This document shows, piece after piece, positions 34,554 through 47,403 of a stretch of 64,000 bases of DNA. The stretch's first letter is position 1. Each line of letters opens with the position of its first letter. The position numbers and the translations under genes are program-made. This stretch comes from Zingiber officinale (Eukaryota > Streptophyta > Magnoliopsida > Zingiberales > Zingiberaceae): positions 98,439,712-98,503,711 of the forward strand of contig NC_055991.1 in assembly GCF_018446385.1 (NCBI RefSeq), written 5' to 3'. The notes beneath the pieces are model-generated. The model did no database searches and was not told where the DNA came from. It worked only from the letters and a program-made list of their open reading frames with translations.

Positions 34554-34560
34554 TATAAAA
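34554..34560 (+). promoter_or_regulatory. TATA box of the solo LTR
   Basis: GCCTATAAAAGCAACC is a textbook TATA element in the sense strand of this LTR. It would drive transcription to the right through the gypsy gag fragment. Confidence 0.6.
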
Positions 34561-35210
34561 GCAACCTTCAACCAGGAGCTTCAGAACAACATTCCGAACA
34601 AGTTCCGCTTCTTCGAGCTACTCAGAAAATGCCTCCTTGACACTCGAAAGCTGCCCCGACGATGATTGTGCTAAGGATTCAACTCTCCAAGTCATCGGTA
34701 TTATTGTATTTCAAAGTTACTTATACTTCAACTATAAATCTTGTTGTAACCTTTGATTAATTATTGATTGCCCATCAAAAGCACTCTCACATGCGGACCT
34801 TAGAGCAGGAGTTGTCACATGCTCCGAACCAAGTAAATCTTGGTGTGCTTTCTCTTGTCTCTGTCTTTTCATTATTCCGCTGCATTTTTACTCGATTGTT
34901 TTAAAATAAATGAATTAGCCACAAGTACTATTCCCCCCTCTAGCGCGCAACAATCCTACAAGCAATTCCTTCCTTTCAGTTATACCCAAACTCTATTCCA
35001 GCGACTTCACTCATTGAGACAAGGCATGAGATCGATCGATGAATATACAGAAGATTTCTTTCAGTTGGTTGCCTGAAATGATTTATCAGAGACGGAGGAG
35101 TAGAAGGTGGCACAGTTCTTAGGGGGGGTTGCACCTAGCCTTACAAGATTCCCTTAGACTTCACTTGTTCTTGACGGTTTCAAAGGCCTATCAGCATGCA
35201 TGACATCCTC

Positions 35211-35824
35211 TAGAGGGGGGGGGGGGGGGGGGGGGGGTTAATAGCATCTCACCCAAATCATTCGCTTCCTATAATGTTAGTGCACAACGAAATACAAAAC
35301 AAACAAACAAGTAGAAAGCTAAACTAAAACAAGAAGAATGAAGGCAAGCAAACCACAAAGACATGCTCGTTTACATGATTCAGAGATAAAGCTCCTACTC
35401 CACGGCTATCCGTAAGGTGGACGATCCCGATCCGTCAGAGGATGATTTCCTGGAAAACCCCGGTTAGCTCAAACTTCCTTCTTGGTGGAGAAACCTCACC
35501 ACAACATTGATCCAAAATCCTTAGATCACAAGAAGAGCTTGGAACACTTAGGAGACTTCTAATAGACATTAACCAAGCATATTTCATCAACTTTAGCCAA
35601 GCACCCTAAGCTCTCTTAAGTAGAGCTTGAGAAGAAACACTTAGTTGTGTTTCCCGCCACCAGTCGACTAGTAAAAATACCAGTTGACTGGTCCTAAATG
35701 GAATTCAATCATTACAGGCCAACGACTCGATACCAATTGACTGATGAAAACACCAATCGACTGCTCCACATGGGTTGAGCGAATAGACGCATTCTATTCG
35801 CTACCAGTCGACTGATGAAAATAC
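35211..35824 (-). repeat. LTR C fragment, target of element B2 (left part)
   Basis: It begins with the CTAGAGGGG edge block shared by LTRs of this superfamily, here expanded to 23 consecutive G (35215-35237). It includes CAGTCGACTG palindromes at 35655-35820 (ACCAGTCGACTGATGAAAAT). The continuation, CAGTCGTCTGCTACAG, lies 20.8 kb away at 56586. B2 is thus inserted between. The true left end is missing; it abuts the gypsy gag. Confidence 0.75.
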
Positions 35825-36923
35825 TGTTGGGTCACTTCAGAACTAGAGGGGGGAGGTGAATAGCTCATCGCGCTCGTTCACTTGCTTTATAGATGATGAT
35901 GTGTAGTGGAATAAACTCGAAGCCAAACTCTCCAATGCTAACACAGGGATTTACTTGATATCCATATCAAGAAAAGGTGACTAATCCAAGGATCCACACA
36001 CACAAGTACTATCCACTAAGAAAAACACTCCTCTCAGAACAAACCGGAGGTGGAGAATCCTCATACAAACTTACATAAGAATATAACTCGAAACAAGGAA
36101 TAAATGTAAACAATACAATGAATAACCTTTATTGTTCGATCTTGTGTAGCTTGTAGATGCCTCTTGATTCTTGGAAATATAGCAGCACTTATCCCCAAGA
36201 TGCTTCAAGAACTGGCAGAAGAATTGTGAGCTTGGTGGAGAAGATCTCGTGTAAGCGCTGCTAGAGTTTGAACATCGCTGTCACCTTTATACTTCGCGAT
36301 CTAGGGCTCCCAATCGATTGAGCATGCTCCCAATCGATTACCACATAATATTTCAGCAATCCCATCCGTCTAAAACTTGCATCCTGCGCAACGGTCATAT
36401 CCGAATCGATTAGGTGTAGCTTGATTGATCAGCTGATCGATCCAAAAGCTTTCTGTGCTTTCGCAGAAAGCCCCGGAATAGATTGACCAATCAATCTTAG
36501 CTTTCCCTTGCGTCACTGCGAGAAATCAAGCCCCAATCGATCGGCTGATCGATTGGCGGTGCTTAATTGATTGACTAATCGATTGAGAACCTCTCTGTGC
36601 TCGCGAGAATGTATCCCAATCGATCAACCGATCGATTGGGTCCCTTTTTCTCACAGCACTCTCCCAATTGATCAGTTAATTGATTAGATTCTGGTTCAAT
36701 TGATCTCTTGATCAACTTGACCAACCCTAACTTGCCTAACTTAAGTATAGGGTTCTCATACCCAATATTTGGTCAACCGTGACTTGTTGGGACTTCGTCA
36801 TCAAGTATCTGGTTAATCCTTTGACCCACTTGGACTTTTCTCCTTGTGCCAAGTGTCCGGTCAACCTTGACCCACATGGACTTACCTTCTCATGCCAAGT
36901 ATCTAGTCCTCTATGACGCACTT
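35825..36923 (-). repeat. 3' LTR of B2, part next to the target site
   Basis: It starts TGTTGGGTCACTTC, the terminal sequence shared with 54828 onward, and runs to CTATGACGCACTT where the gypsy element begins. GATCGATT-type palindromes lie at 36410-36680. Confidence 0.9.
36919..36923 (+). other. target-site duplication CACTT of the gypsy element (left)
   Basis: CACTT at 36919-36923 is repeated at 50303-50307, immediately outside the two LTRs. The uninterrupted paralogue at 55965-55973 reads GACCCACTTGGAC, which confirms a single CACTT before insertion. Confidence 0.95.
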
Positions 36924-39822
36924 TGTAAGATATCGAAAAATTTAATTAAAAAGGTTATTTGGGAAATAGCCTTATAGAATTTTCTGGAATTTTTAGAAAT
37001 TTTCTGAAAATTTTTCGGAACTAGTACGGAGGATTTTGAGAGGATCGATCGGCGGGCGCAGATTAAGCCTGTTTGGGATACCCATTTAAGAGAGGAAATG
37101 CTTGATTATATAAATTCCTTTTCTTTTATTTCATTCCTTTCTTCTCCTCTCGTGGACAAACCGAAGTCGGCGAACTTTCAGCGACCGTCGACGTCAACTG
37201 AGGAGCTCGTCGTTGGAGCTTGCTAGAAATCGAACAAGGAGGTCGGATCATCCTGATCTCCTCTTCTCAACCTTTCCCCAAGCCTTCCTCCAGATTCTGT
37301 GACTGATCGTCGGTGATACGACGGCTAGGGCACCATGGAGGCTTGATTCGAGACGTCTCCCAGCCAATCGACCTTCCCTTTCCTCTCCTTGCGCTGCTCA
37401 CAGTGCGATTCCCCCTTCATTGGCCGGATTAGACCGAGCAACGCCACCTAGCAGCGATCTTAGAGGTAAGACATCGTCGGATCTGTGTTGGTTCAAGGGT
37501 TTTAGCTAGATTAGGGTTCTTCTTTCGGCATTGACTCCTCTTGTGCTGAATTTTTCCCTGATCAGATTGATCCTCCTCTTCTTGCACTGATTGGGGGATT
37601 CAGTTGAAGAAGTTGGGATCAATGAGGTGTTCTTGAGCTGTCGGGCAGAGGCTAGAAGGTTTGTGCTTGATCAGTCATCTTCTTGCTTGATTCCTTCTTG
37701 ATTCGGTTGATTCCAGTAGGTTGTGATGTTCGGTGGATCTGGAAATTTGGGTGCAGTGGGGTGTTCTTGGTTCTGGCAGCAACTCCATCCAGCAGCTCAC
37801 TTTGTTCCAGTAGCCACAGTAGTTGCGAATTAAGGTAAGGTGTAGGAATTTGATCTTGTTGTAGATGATTGTTAGATAGGTTAGCAAGAAATGTTAATTT
37901 AGGTTTATGTGTTGAATTAGGTATGATTTGGATTATGATTAGTTAGGGTTAATGACTAGATTGATTTAAGTTTAGATTTCTAATCTAATTAGTGATTAGG
38001 GATTAGATAACTAACCCTAATTAACCATTAGATTTAATTAGGTAGATTGAGGTTGTGTTGCTTAGGGTTTTGCCCTAATTTAATTTTAGGGATTTTATTT
38101 AGCTATTTATTTGGATTTATCTAAATAAAATATATATATTGTTTGACGCAGGACTCTAATTCAAGACGGGCGTCTCAACTTTGGATTGCTTGATCGGACC
38201 TTCTATTTGAGGCGGGTATCCTTTAACTTATCTTTTTGATATTGTCTTATGATATGTGTAGTATATATATAACTAGTGGTAATTGGTAGATTTACCACTT
38301 CTCTGGTTATAGTTTATTCGATACCTGTTACATGCTTCTATTGTTAGCTGCTATACATTAGACTTGTATGCTCTTATCTTTTGTCATGTGTATCTATGTT
38401 CATAGAGATATATTTATTCAGTGCTTCTGTATACTGAATTAATTGATAGACATATTGGATATATGATCTTGGATTCATGTTGCTTATATCATTGTTATAT
38501 ATGCGTTTATCTTTTTGGCATATATATATATAGATGAGGATATCTTCAGGTATGACATACTGTAGCATCACGCACCATCCCGCATGATTGCATGCTGGAC
38601 AATTGATGACTCCATTATTGTTGAGCTCGTCGGCCGGATACATGGGCCTGCACACAATGTGACCACTACATGGGTAGTGGCACAACACCCAGGGTGTGTA
38701 TAGCAGTTGCTTTGTTAGGCTCCGCCGATCCGCTCAGTGGTAGTGTGACTGTAGCGTGGTAGCTGGCAGGAATCCCTCCCCGTCATCGCGTACCGGGAGA
38801 TGAGAGCATTGCGCTCCCTCACTATGTTTGAGGTAGGAGGATAGGTGTACTCCGACAGCATCCCATCCACTCGGTCACTCTTCAGGAGTAGTGATGGAAG
38901 AATGTACGGTTGTTATAACCCTACCCACTCGGTCTCATCATTGCGTGTGAGATAGCTAACTAGCGTCAGGGGTGACCATGTCATATTGCATCATATGCAC
39001 ATATTGCATTTATTGTGATTGTTGCATATTGGATGATGCATTTTGGTGACTGCATATGATTGACATGCATACAGGATACATACTTATTTGCTCTGACTAT
39101 CTTTATCTGTGTATGTTCACAGTCATTTACTCAAGACTCACAGGTGAGTACAGTTTATTTCAGTTATGCATTTCTTATTATTCTTGCAGTAGACTGTATT
39201 ACATGGCTATTTTTGGTTACTGCAGTTTATTCAGTTATGAATACTTGCTATATTGTTTAGGAGACTGTACTATAAGTTATTGCTGGTAGTTATATGTTAC
39301 TGTACATATCTATTTGTTACCTACTGAGTTCTTTGGACTCACACCGTTACATTACTACTTTTCAAGTTGAGATCGTTGGGACATTCCAATCGCTAGCCCC
39401 TTGTTGTGAGAACTTTCATTTGTTGGGTTTTGTTTTCGTTACTTTGTCTTTATACACTTGTGATGTGGGTTCTTGTATTGTGGACTTTATGATGAACTTT
39501 TGGGTTTGCTGCTCTTGTTTTTCATTGCGGATGTTTTCATTACTTCATGGATTTCATTTCTTCATTGTAGTGGAGTAGGATTTACATATATCTGCGATGA
39601 TTCCTTTATCATCTTTTCTTTTAGTAATTTTTGTTGTCAGCCTGAGGCTGTATATTAAACTGCCTGGATTGATTATATAAACTGCGTGGATTTGTCTATT
39701 ATTTGTATTGTATTGTATTGTGGGCCGAGGTATGAATATATGTATCTTAAGATTCATATTGTCACCCGTATAGGGGAGATGCTGTCGAAATTTTATCGGC
39801 AGGGACTACCTGGGGCGTGACA
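36924..39822 (+). repeat. 5' LTR of the gypsy element
   Basis: Starts TGTAAGATATCG and ends GGGGCGTGACA. It matches 47404-50302. Compared with that copy it lacks about 35 bases near 37130 and carries an extra stretch near 39190-39215. Confidence 0.93.
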
Positions 39823-39829
39823 ATTTATT

Positions 39830-39841
39830 TAGTATTAGAGC
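39830..39841 (+). other. decayed primer-binding site of the gypsy element
   Basis: TAGTATTAGAGC differs from the initiator-tRNA site TGGTATCAGAGC at two positions (G to A and C to T), both deamination-type changes. It lies 7 bases after the LTR. Confidence 0.8.
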
Positions 39842-40061
39842 TAGGCTCCGATTTCAGATTTTTGTGTTCTGGAGTTTGTGAGCGTATCTGGGTATTTTCG
39901 GATTGTACGGATTTCCGTCGATTTTTTGATTCGGAATTCCGAGGTATATTTAATGAGGTTCTATTTGGGGACTAAGCAATAACAGGACATCTCCAGATGA
40001 CAAATAGGTAAATTAGGTAATTTTATAGTTCTCATACTTGTAGTGATATCTGGGTAACATT

Positions 40062-41525
40062 TTGTTTACAGATATAACACATACACGTATTCCAGTACCG
40101 AGATGTGGCCGACCACGTAAGAGGGCGATAGATTCTCCGGAGACAGAGACTCCAGAGAGATCTGCTGAGGTTGAGCCTATCCGTCAGGGACAGACTCCTC
40201 AGGGTATTGTGAGCACGTCAGGTTATCAGACCTCGACGGTTCCGACTTCAGAGGTATCTACCTCGACAGTACCACCAGTGGTACCACCGTCAGCATATCC
40301 GACGCCTCCCCCATCAGTAGTATCTGCAGCATACCCTGCACCCCCTCTAGCTGTGTTTGCTACTGCGTACTCGGTACCACAGATACCTGTGCCAGTTACT
40401 ACATACTTGGCACTCGTACTAGCAGTACCGGTTGTTTCTTACCCGATACCACCCACTGTACCTACAGTCACCCCTACTTATGTCTACTCTGCAGTGCCAC
40501 CAGCAGTACCTACCCCGGTTTATGCGACGACACTAGTGGTACCTCTTCCGACCTGTCCAGCAGTACCACCGATAGGATCAGGCCCAGTGGTTCTGCCCTG
40601 TTCCGCGACGATCCCTACTGATATGGTTGCGGCACGAGCACGGATCCCAGCCTTGGCAGAGTCGGTGAAAAGCCGATTCACATTGTTCCGTGGGGAGACT
40701 GATCCGAGCATAACTCAGTCCTGGATAGAGACTATGGAGCGGACATTCTTTTACATGGCTTGCTCTGAGTGGGAGAAGGCAGAGCTGGCTGCTTTCCACT
40801 TGCGAGACGGGGCAGAGATCTGGTAGGACACGCAGCGCTCGATTATAGAAGAGCAGCATATTACATGGGCGAGATTTAGGGAAGCATTTAAGAGTCAGTA
40901 TTTTCCCTGGGCATATCAGAAGACACGTCGACAGGATTTTATGAGTCTTCAGTAGAATAACCGCTCAGTTATGGAATATAATGCTGAATTTAATTGACTA
41001 GCCAGATTCTGTCCTGAGTTAGTTGTCGAGAATAGATCTCGTATGCTTCAGTTTGTCCAGGAATTGGATGGGCATCTTCAGGTGAAGATTGCCGATTTTG
41101 GTCATTCATCATACACAGAGGCACTAGATAGAGCTCTTATGATTGAGTGTGCTTAGTAGAGAGTGAATGCAGACAAGAAGAGAAAGCTGATTGATCGAAC
41201 TTCCGGACAGATCCAGCAGCCACAGGCTGCCGGACAGCAGTAGAGCAGTCGTACTCAGTCGGGTCAGGGTACTTCTGGGTCATCTGGACACCCCCAAAAG
41301 TCAGGACGATCTTCATTTGGACGTTCCCGATCTTCTTAGCAGAACCGGAAACAGTCCACCGGTGACCCTTATTGTACTCGATGCGGATCCTGAAATCGCA
41401 TCACCTCTGCATGCACCCTGGGGCAGTCAGTTTGCTATTATTGCAAACTGCCTGGGCACTTGAGTCGCGGCTGTTCGCTGAAGGTTCAGCATGTAGCTTC
41501 TAGAGTTCCTGTTCCGGGAGGATAG
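40062..41525 (+). pseudogene. gag of the gypsy element
   Basis: The first frame (40062-40826) has a long Pro/Thr/Val/Ser-rich N-terminal region, about residues 60-185. The gag domain follows (FTLFRGETDPSITQSWIETM, then CSEWEKAELAAFHLRDGAEI). A TAG at 40824 sits where a residue follows TGG. The frame continues after it with RFREAFKSQYFP and FIQELDGHLQ-like sequence. A CCHC knuckle CYYCKLPGHLSRGC lies at about 41431-41472. Stops include TAG at 40824 and 40954, TGA at 40996 and TAG at 41155. Gag makes the particle, so this copy cannot do so. Confidence 0.88.
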
Positions 41526-41712
41526 GTTGGTCAGTCCGGGACTCAGCGAGGGGGGTCGAAAGCCCAATCTTCACATCGTCAGCAGAGGATAGCTCCCCCT
41601 GCAGCAGCTGTATATGGCATGCACGATCAGGAGCATTCCGGTGTCCTTATAGAGTCCCAGAGTTCTATTTCGGGACCTCAGTATCTGACACAGGGGCAGT
41701 ATCAATTGCAGT

Positions 41713-44341
41713 TGTTAGAGAGTATACTAAAAGCCTAGCTTTTGTATAAATATTTATTTAGAAATAAGAATCACATTGGTCAAGTATCTACATTTATATA
41801 TACTAAGTGTAATCGTTCAATTAATTTATATTGTAGATAACACGGTGTGTGGTGTCACACACAAAAGATCATGTTATCAGTTCTTTATAAATTATAAACA
41901 TTTGCTCACAACTAAGATGAAAAGGAACAAATCGTCGGTAAAGTCGTAGTGTGATTAGAGATTAGTTTACCTTGACTAATAAATTAAACTAGTACACTCT
42001 AAGTGTATTGAATAGGACTATTTTAGGTAAGTTTTTTTTATACTGACTTGATAAAGGAACTAGACCTTAGTTATTATGGAAGTGTGCGCTCTTAATCCTA
42101 ATATAATAACAAACACATATATTTAGTATTTATTTCTTTGACTTATCAATGGGTGAGATTTAGCTCGATAAATCAATAAGCCCGATAAGTTGGGAAATGA
42201 TATTACTTATAGTGTGTGTTGTTGATTATAGAAGAAAATTGTGTCCTAGTAATCTAGGTTGAGAATGACCCCAAGAGGAGCTCATAAGGATTGTCATGTT
42301 AAACCCTGCAGGTGGATTTAGTCCAACATGACGATGAGGTTGAGTGGTACTACTCTTGGACTAAGATATTAATTAAGTGAGTTGTCAGTAACTCATTTAA
42401 TTAGTGGACATTCGACATCTTAAACATAGGGAGACTAACACACTCATAATAAGAAGGAGCCTAAAATGTAATTTGGGATTGGTGCGGTAGTTCAATAATA
42501 ATTCTTTAGTGGTATGAATTATTATTGATGAAATTAAGTTGTGTGTTCGGGGCGAACACGGGAAGCTTATTTTCATCGGGAGACCAAAACCAATTCCTCC
42601 TCTTGGTCCCTATCGTAGCCTCTTGTATATAGAGATTTATACCCACCACATACCCACTTCTTACCCAACCCAAGGGGGTCGGCCAAGCTAGCTTGGAACC
42701 TAAGCTAGGGCCGACCAAGACCAAGTGGTTGAGCCAAGTTGGTGGCCGGCCAATGCTTGGAATCCAAGCATGATGTGGCCGGCCACATCACATTAAAAGG
42801 GATTTTATTTATAAATTTTTCTTATGTGGATTCCATGGTTTTAAAAGAGAGTTTAAACTTTAAATCTTTCCTTTTATAGCTTTCTACAAAAGATTAAGCA
42901 AAGATTTGAAATCTTTCCTTATTTGTAGATTGAAAGGTAGATTTTAATTTTGAGAAAACTTTCCTTTTTTAACCATGTTCATGATTTAAAATAGAGTTTA
43001 AAAATTAAATATTTCTTTTATAAGTTTCTACAAAAGATTAAGAAAAGATTTGATATCTTTCCTTATTTTTAGATTGAAAGGAGATTTTAATTTTTAGAGA
43101 TAACTTTCCTTTTTGGAAATCATCCACATGTTTAAAAGAAAGATTTTAATTTATAAAATTTCCTTTTTACGAATCACCATGAAGGGAAAAATTATTGGAG
43201 AAATATTTTATAAATTTCCGGAAACAAATTAGGAAGTTTTAATTCTTGTGTTATATAAAACTCTCATTATTTTGGAGATTAAAGTGGCCGACCATTACAA
43301 TTAAGAAAAGGATTTTAATTTTAATTAATTAAATTCTACCTTTTCATGGCAAAGGAATTAAGGAAGGTTTTATTTAAATTTCCTTATTTGCCAAGACCAA
43401 GGATTATAAAAGAGGGGTTAGAGGTGCCTTCATGGGAACGACTCTATTCTTTTTCTTCCTCTCTTTTCCTCCTTGGTGTGGCCGACCCTAGAGGTTCTCC
43501 CTCTCCTCTTCTCTTCTTCTTCAGTGGTCGGTTTTCATCTTTCTTTTGGAGTTGGTGATGGTGGCCGGTTCTAGCTAGGAGAAGAAGGAGAGAAAGGAGG
43601 CTTTGTTTCTAGCATCCCTTGGAGCTTGGTGGTGGTGGCCGGACCTTTACTTCTCTTGGAGAATTGATGGCGGCCGAATCTAGCTTAGAGAAGAAGGAGC
43701 TTGGTGGTTCTCATCTCTGAAGATCGTTTCTCACACAACGCCCGAGATTAGAAGAGGAATACGGTAGAAGATCAAGAGGTTATTTGCCTACAAAGAGAGG
43801 TATAACTAGTAATTGTTTTCCGCATCATACTAGTTTTTTTTGTATAGTTATTTTTAGAAATACCAAACACAAGAGGCATTAGATTCTAGATTTTCAGATT
43901 AGATATTCGAAGTTGTGTTTCTTTTCTTTTATTTTTCGAATTTGTGATTCGATTGCTCCTTTTGGTTAAACCTAGAGTTATATAAGGAAATTAAATATTA
44001 GCTTTCTTTAAAAGGCTTTGTCTATGCAGTGGTGGATGCTCCCATACCCAAGAAGGCCAAGTGCCTCGCCATGCAGTCCTGGAAGCCAATTTTGGAAATT
44101 AATATTTAATTGAATTTATAACATAGGTTGATTTGGATCAATAGTGTTAAGTTCCGCTTGCGATCCAAGTCTAAACCATTAAGAAAAGATAAGTTAAATT
44201 TGGAATCAATAATGTTAAGTTCCGTTTGCGATTCCTAATTTAACTTCTAAAGAACACAATAGGTTGTTTAGGGAAGGTTCGACACTTGTACAAAATTTTT
44301 ATACAGTGGAACCGGTACGATCTTCCTAGGACCAACCAACA
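41713..44341 (+). repeat. solo LTR of copia family A inside the gypsy element
   Basis: It starts TGTTAGAGAGTATACT at 41713 and ends GACCAACCAACA at 44341 (2,629 bp), matching LTR A1 in reverse. The flanks are GCAGT (41708-41712) and GCAGC (44342-44346), four of five matching. No internal region is present. It disrupts the gypsy pol frame between a Gln-rich segment ending 'GQYQLQ' and 'QPQPLVQYQ'. Candidate TATA: TATATAG at about 42638. Confidence 0.9.
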
Positions 44342-47292
44342 GCAGCCTCAACCGCTGGTGCAGTATCAGTTGTAGTCCTCAGCTCTCAGACGTCCGAGTG
44401 GTTCGAGAGTATCCGGATGTGTTTCCAGATGATCTACCAGGTTTGCCTCCTCGAAGGTAAGTGGAGTTTGCTATTGAGCTGATTCCAGGAACTGCGCCAA
44501 CATCGAAAGCTCCTTATCGTATGGCACTGAAAGAGTTGGACGAACTAAAGGTTTAACTCCAGGAGTTATTAGATAGGGGATTCATTCGCCCTATTGCATC
44601 TCCGTGGGGTTCTCCGGTATTATTCGTCAAGAAAAAGGATGGTACTATGAGGTTGTGCATCGATTATAGGTAGCTGAATGCTGTGACTGTCAGAAATAAG
44701 TACCCCTTGCCATGGATTGATGATTTGTTTGATCAGCTCAGAGATACATCAGTTTATTCTAAGATTAATCTGTGGTCCGGATATCATCAGCTGAGAGTCA
44801 AAGATTCTAATATTAAGAAGACAACATTCCACACCAGATACGGACATTACGAGTTTTTGGTAATGCCATTTGAGCTTACCAATGCTCCCGCAGTATTTAT
44901 GGATATGATGAACCGTATCTTTCTGGAGTATCTAGATCAGTTTGTTATCGTGTTTATTGATGACATGTTGATCTATTCGCGTTCCGAGGAGGAACATGCG
45001 CAACATCTTCGCATAGTCTTGGAGACTCTACGATGACATCATCTGTATACGAAGTTCAGCAAATGTGTTTTTTGGCTATCCTCAGTTGGTTTCCTGGGAC
45101 ACGTGGTTTCAAGCTGAGGTATTTCGGTAGATCCTCAGAAGATCGAGGCTATCACCAGTTGGGAGCAGCCGAAGTCAGTCCAGGAGATCCGTAGTTTCTT
45201 GGGATTGACTGGATATTACATACGATTTGTTGAGGGTTACGTTTTTCTTGCCTTGCCATGCCATTGACACGTTTGACTAAGAAAGGAGTGAAATTCACTT
45301 GGTCAGAAGCCTGCGAGGCCAGCTTTCAGGAGCTGAAGTGGAGATTAGTATCGACACCAATTTTAGTATTACCTTTTAGAGAGGACGGATTTGTACTTTA
45401 CACAGACGCATCTCTACAGGGCTTGGGCGCTATTCTGATGCAGCATGGCAGGGTAGTCTCCTATGCTTCTCGTCAGTTGAAGGAACATGAGAAAAATTAT
45501 CCAGTACATGATTTAGATCTAGCTGCTATTATCTTTGCTTTGAAGATTTGGTGATATCATCTTTATGGTATTACTTTTGAGATTCTTACTGATCATAAGA
45601 GTTTCAAATATATTTTCACACAGAAGGAACTCAATCTCCGACAGAGGAGATGGATGGAGTTCCTGAAGGATTATGATTGTACTATTAGCTACCACCCGGG
45701 GAAAGCTAATGTGGTTGCCGATGCACTTATTAGGAAGTCCAGAGGGACTTTAGCTTGCCATCGAGTTATACTTACGGACTTGATTAAGAGTTTCTCCGAG
45801 TTGGGCCTTGAGGAGCAGGGATGGACAGAGTAGTGTATTCTTGTTACCATGGTTGCTCAGTCGTCGATTAGGATGAGGATTCGAGAGGCCCAGGCCAGAG
45901 ATCAACATTTATAGTTCATTGGTAGCTAAATAGCTTTCGGGTAGCAGACCGACTTTACATGAGATGACGAGGGTATTGTTTATTTACGAGGTAGATTATG
46001 TGTGCCTCAGTCTCACCCGATCATAGAGGAGTTACTTCAGGAGTCTCATCGTTCTAGATTTTCTATCCACCCAGGTGGAACCCGTATGTATCGTGATTTG
46101 ACGCGTTCCTATTCGTGGAACAGTATGAAGAAAGATATAGTGGAATTTGTAGCTAGATGTCTTGTTTGTCAGTAGGTGAAGGCTGAGCACCAGAAACCTG
46201 CTGGATTACTTCAGAGGATCCCTATTCCAGAGTGGAAATGGGAGCATATTACTATGAATTTTGTGGTAGGATTGCCTGGGACCCGACGAGGCCATGATGC
46301 GATTTGGGTAATCGTTGACTGATTAATCAAATCAGCACACTTTTTAGCAATCCGGAAGACTGATTCTCTGGATCGATTAGCAGAGCTATATTGTCGAGAG
46401 GTTATCAGATTGCATGGTGTTTCTTTGAGCATTATATCGGATAGAGACCCACGACTCACGTCCCGATTCTGGTAGAGTCTGCAGCAGGCCTTGGGCACAC
46501 AGCTCTATTTCAGTATGACATTCCATCCAAAGACAGATGGGCAGTCAGAGCAGACCATTCAGACTTTGGAGGACTTGCTGTGGTCTTGTGTTATGGATTT
46601 TGGAGGCAGCTGGGATGACCACCTGCCATTAGTGGAGTTTGCCTATAACAACAGCTATCATTCGGCTATCCAGATGACACCGTTTGAAGCGTTGTATGGT
46701 AGACCTTGTCGGACACCCACCCTCTAGGAGGAGGTTGGGGAGGCCCAGCTATTAGGACCTCATCGAGCTCAGCAGGAGGCAGAGTTGGTTCACACTATCA
46801 GACGGTGGATGTTAGAGGCTCAGGATCGTCAGATGAGTTATGTTGATCGGAGACGGAGACCCCTGGAGTTCTCTACTGGTGACCATGTATTTCTGAGAGT
46901 TTCATCCACAAAAGGGGTGAAGAGATTTGGTCTCTGAGGTAAACTAGCTCTACGATATGTTGGGTCGTTCCAGATCTTAGAGAGGATTGGAGCAGTAGCT
47001 TACCGTTTGGCGCTACCACCATCCCTAGCTGGCATTCATGATGTATTCCATGTATCTATGCTGAGGAGATACGTATCCGACCCAGCACATGTTCTGTCAG
47101 ATATATCAGTTCCCATTCAACCTGACGTTACTTACGAGGAGGTTCCGGTACGGATTCTGGACCACAGAGAGCGTCAGTTGCGGAACAAGACTGTCTGGCT
47201 AGTTAAAGTCGGATGACAGTATTATTCTGACGAGGAGGCTACCTGAGAGCTCGAGGATACGATCCGAGCTCGATACCCTCATCTTTTTACTT
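44342..47292 (+). pseudogene. pol of the gypsy element (RT, RNase H, integrase, chromodomain)
   Basis: Reverse transcriptase: VREYPDVFPDDLPGLP (44399), [20 protein letters not shown] (44599), and catalytic FIDD in [12 protein letters not shown] (about 44948). RNase [16 protein letters not shown] and [18 protein letters not shown] (45390-45516). Integrase: CLVCQ zinc finger (46159), [16 protein letters not shown] and [20 protein letters not shown] (46537-46695). The C-terminus is chromodomain-like (47145-47290). Stops interrupt at about a dozen places, mostly TAG. The aspartic protease with its D-S/T-G motif, expected before 44400, is missing: only about 60 bases separate the solo LTR from VREYPDVFP. 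Confidence 0.9.
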
Positions 47293-47393
47293 GAGGTATG
47301 TGGGTTAGAGTCCTTTCAACATTTATACTGTTTGGTTATATTCTAGTGTTTACCGTTGGTTATCGCAAAATTTGGGGACCAAATTTTTATTAG

Positions 47394-47403
47394 TAGGGGA
47401 GAA
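47394..47403 (+). other. polypurine tract of the gypsy element
   Basis: TAGGGGAGAA lies directly before the 3' LTR start TGTAAGATATTG, the primer for plus-strand DNA synthesis. Confidence 0.85.

Larger units (their letters stand above)
32999..34960 (+). repeat. solo LTR (about 1.96 kb) inside gypsy gag
   Basis: It starts TGTTGGTGCAGGAAGC at 32999 and ends CAATCCTACA at 34960. The target duplication is AGTAA (32994-32998) against AGCAA (34961-34965). No internal region or second LTR is present, so recombination between two LTRs has removed the body. A TATAAAA box lies at 34554-34560, about 400 bases from the 3' end. The MITE at 33233-33983 is inside it. GGGCGCCC-type repeats lie at 34430-34545. 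Confidence 0.85.
32814..35205 (+). pseudogene. gypsy gag split by a solo LTR
   Basis: The two halves are 32814-32998 and 34966-35205. The first reads DYKQVPYQMSVKL, then ALTWW (32843-32921), and ends in KKKIKG. The second resumes with FLPFSYTQTLFQRLHSLRQG (34969-35028), DEYTEDFFQLVA and DLSETEE. Removing the LTR rejoins one gag frame, apart from stops at several sites. The core 'LRQG.RSIDEYTEDF' is the retrotransposon-gag domain of Ty3/gypsy elements. The right end is cut by LTR C near 35205. Confidence 0.82.
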
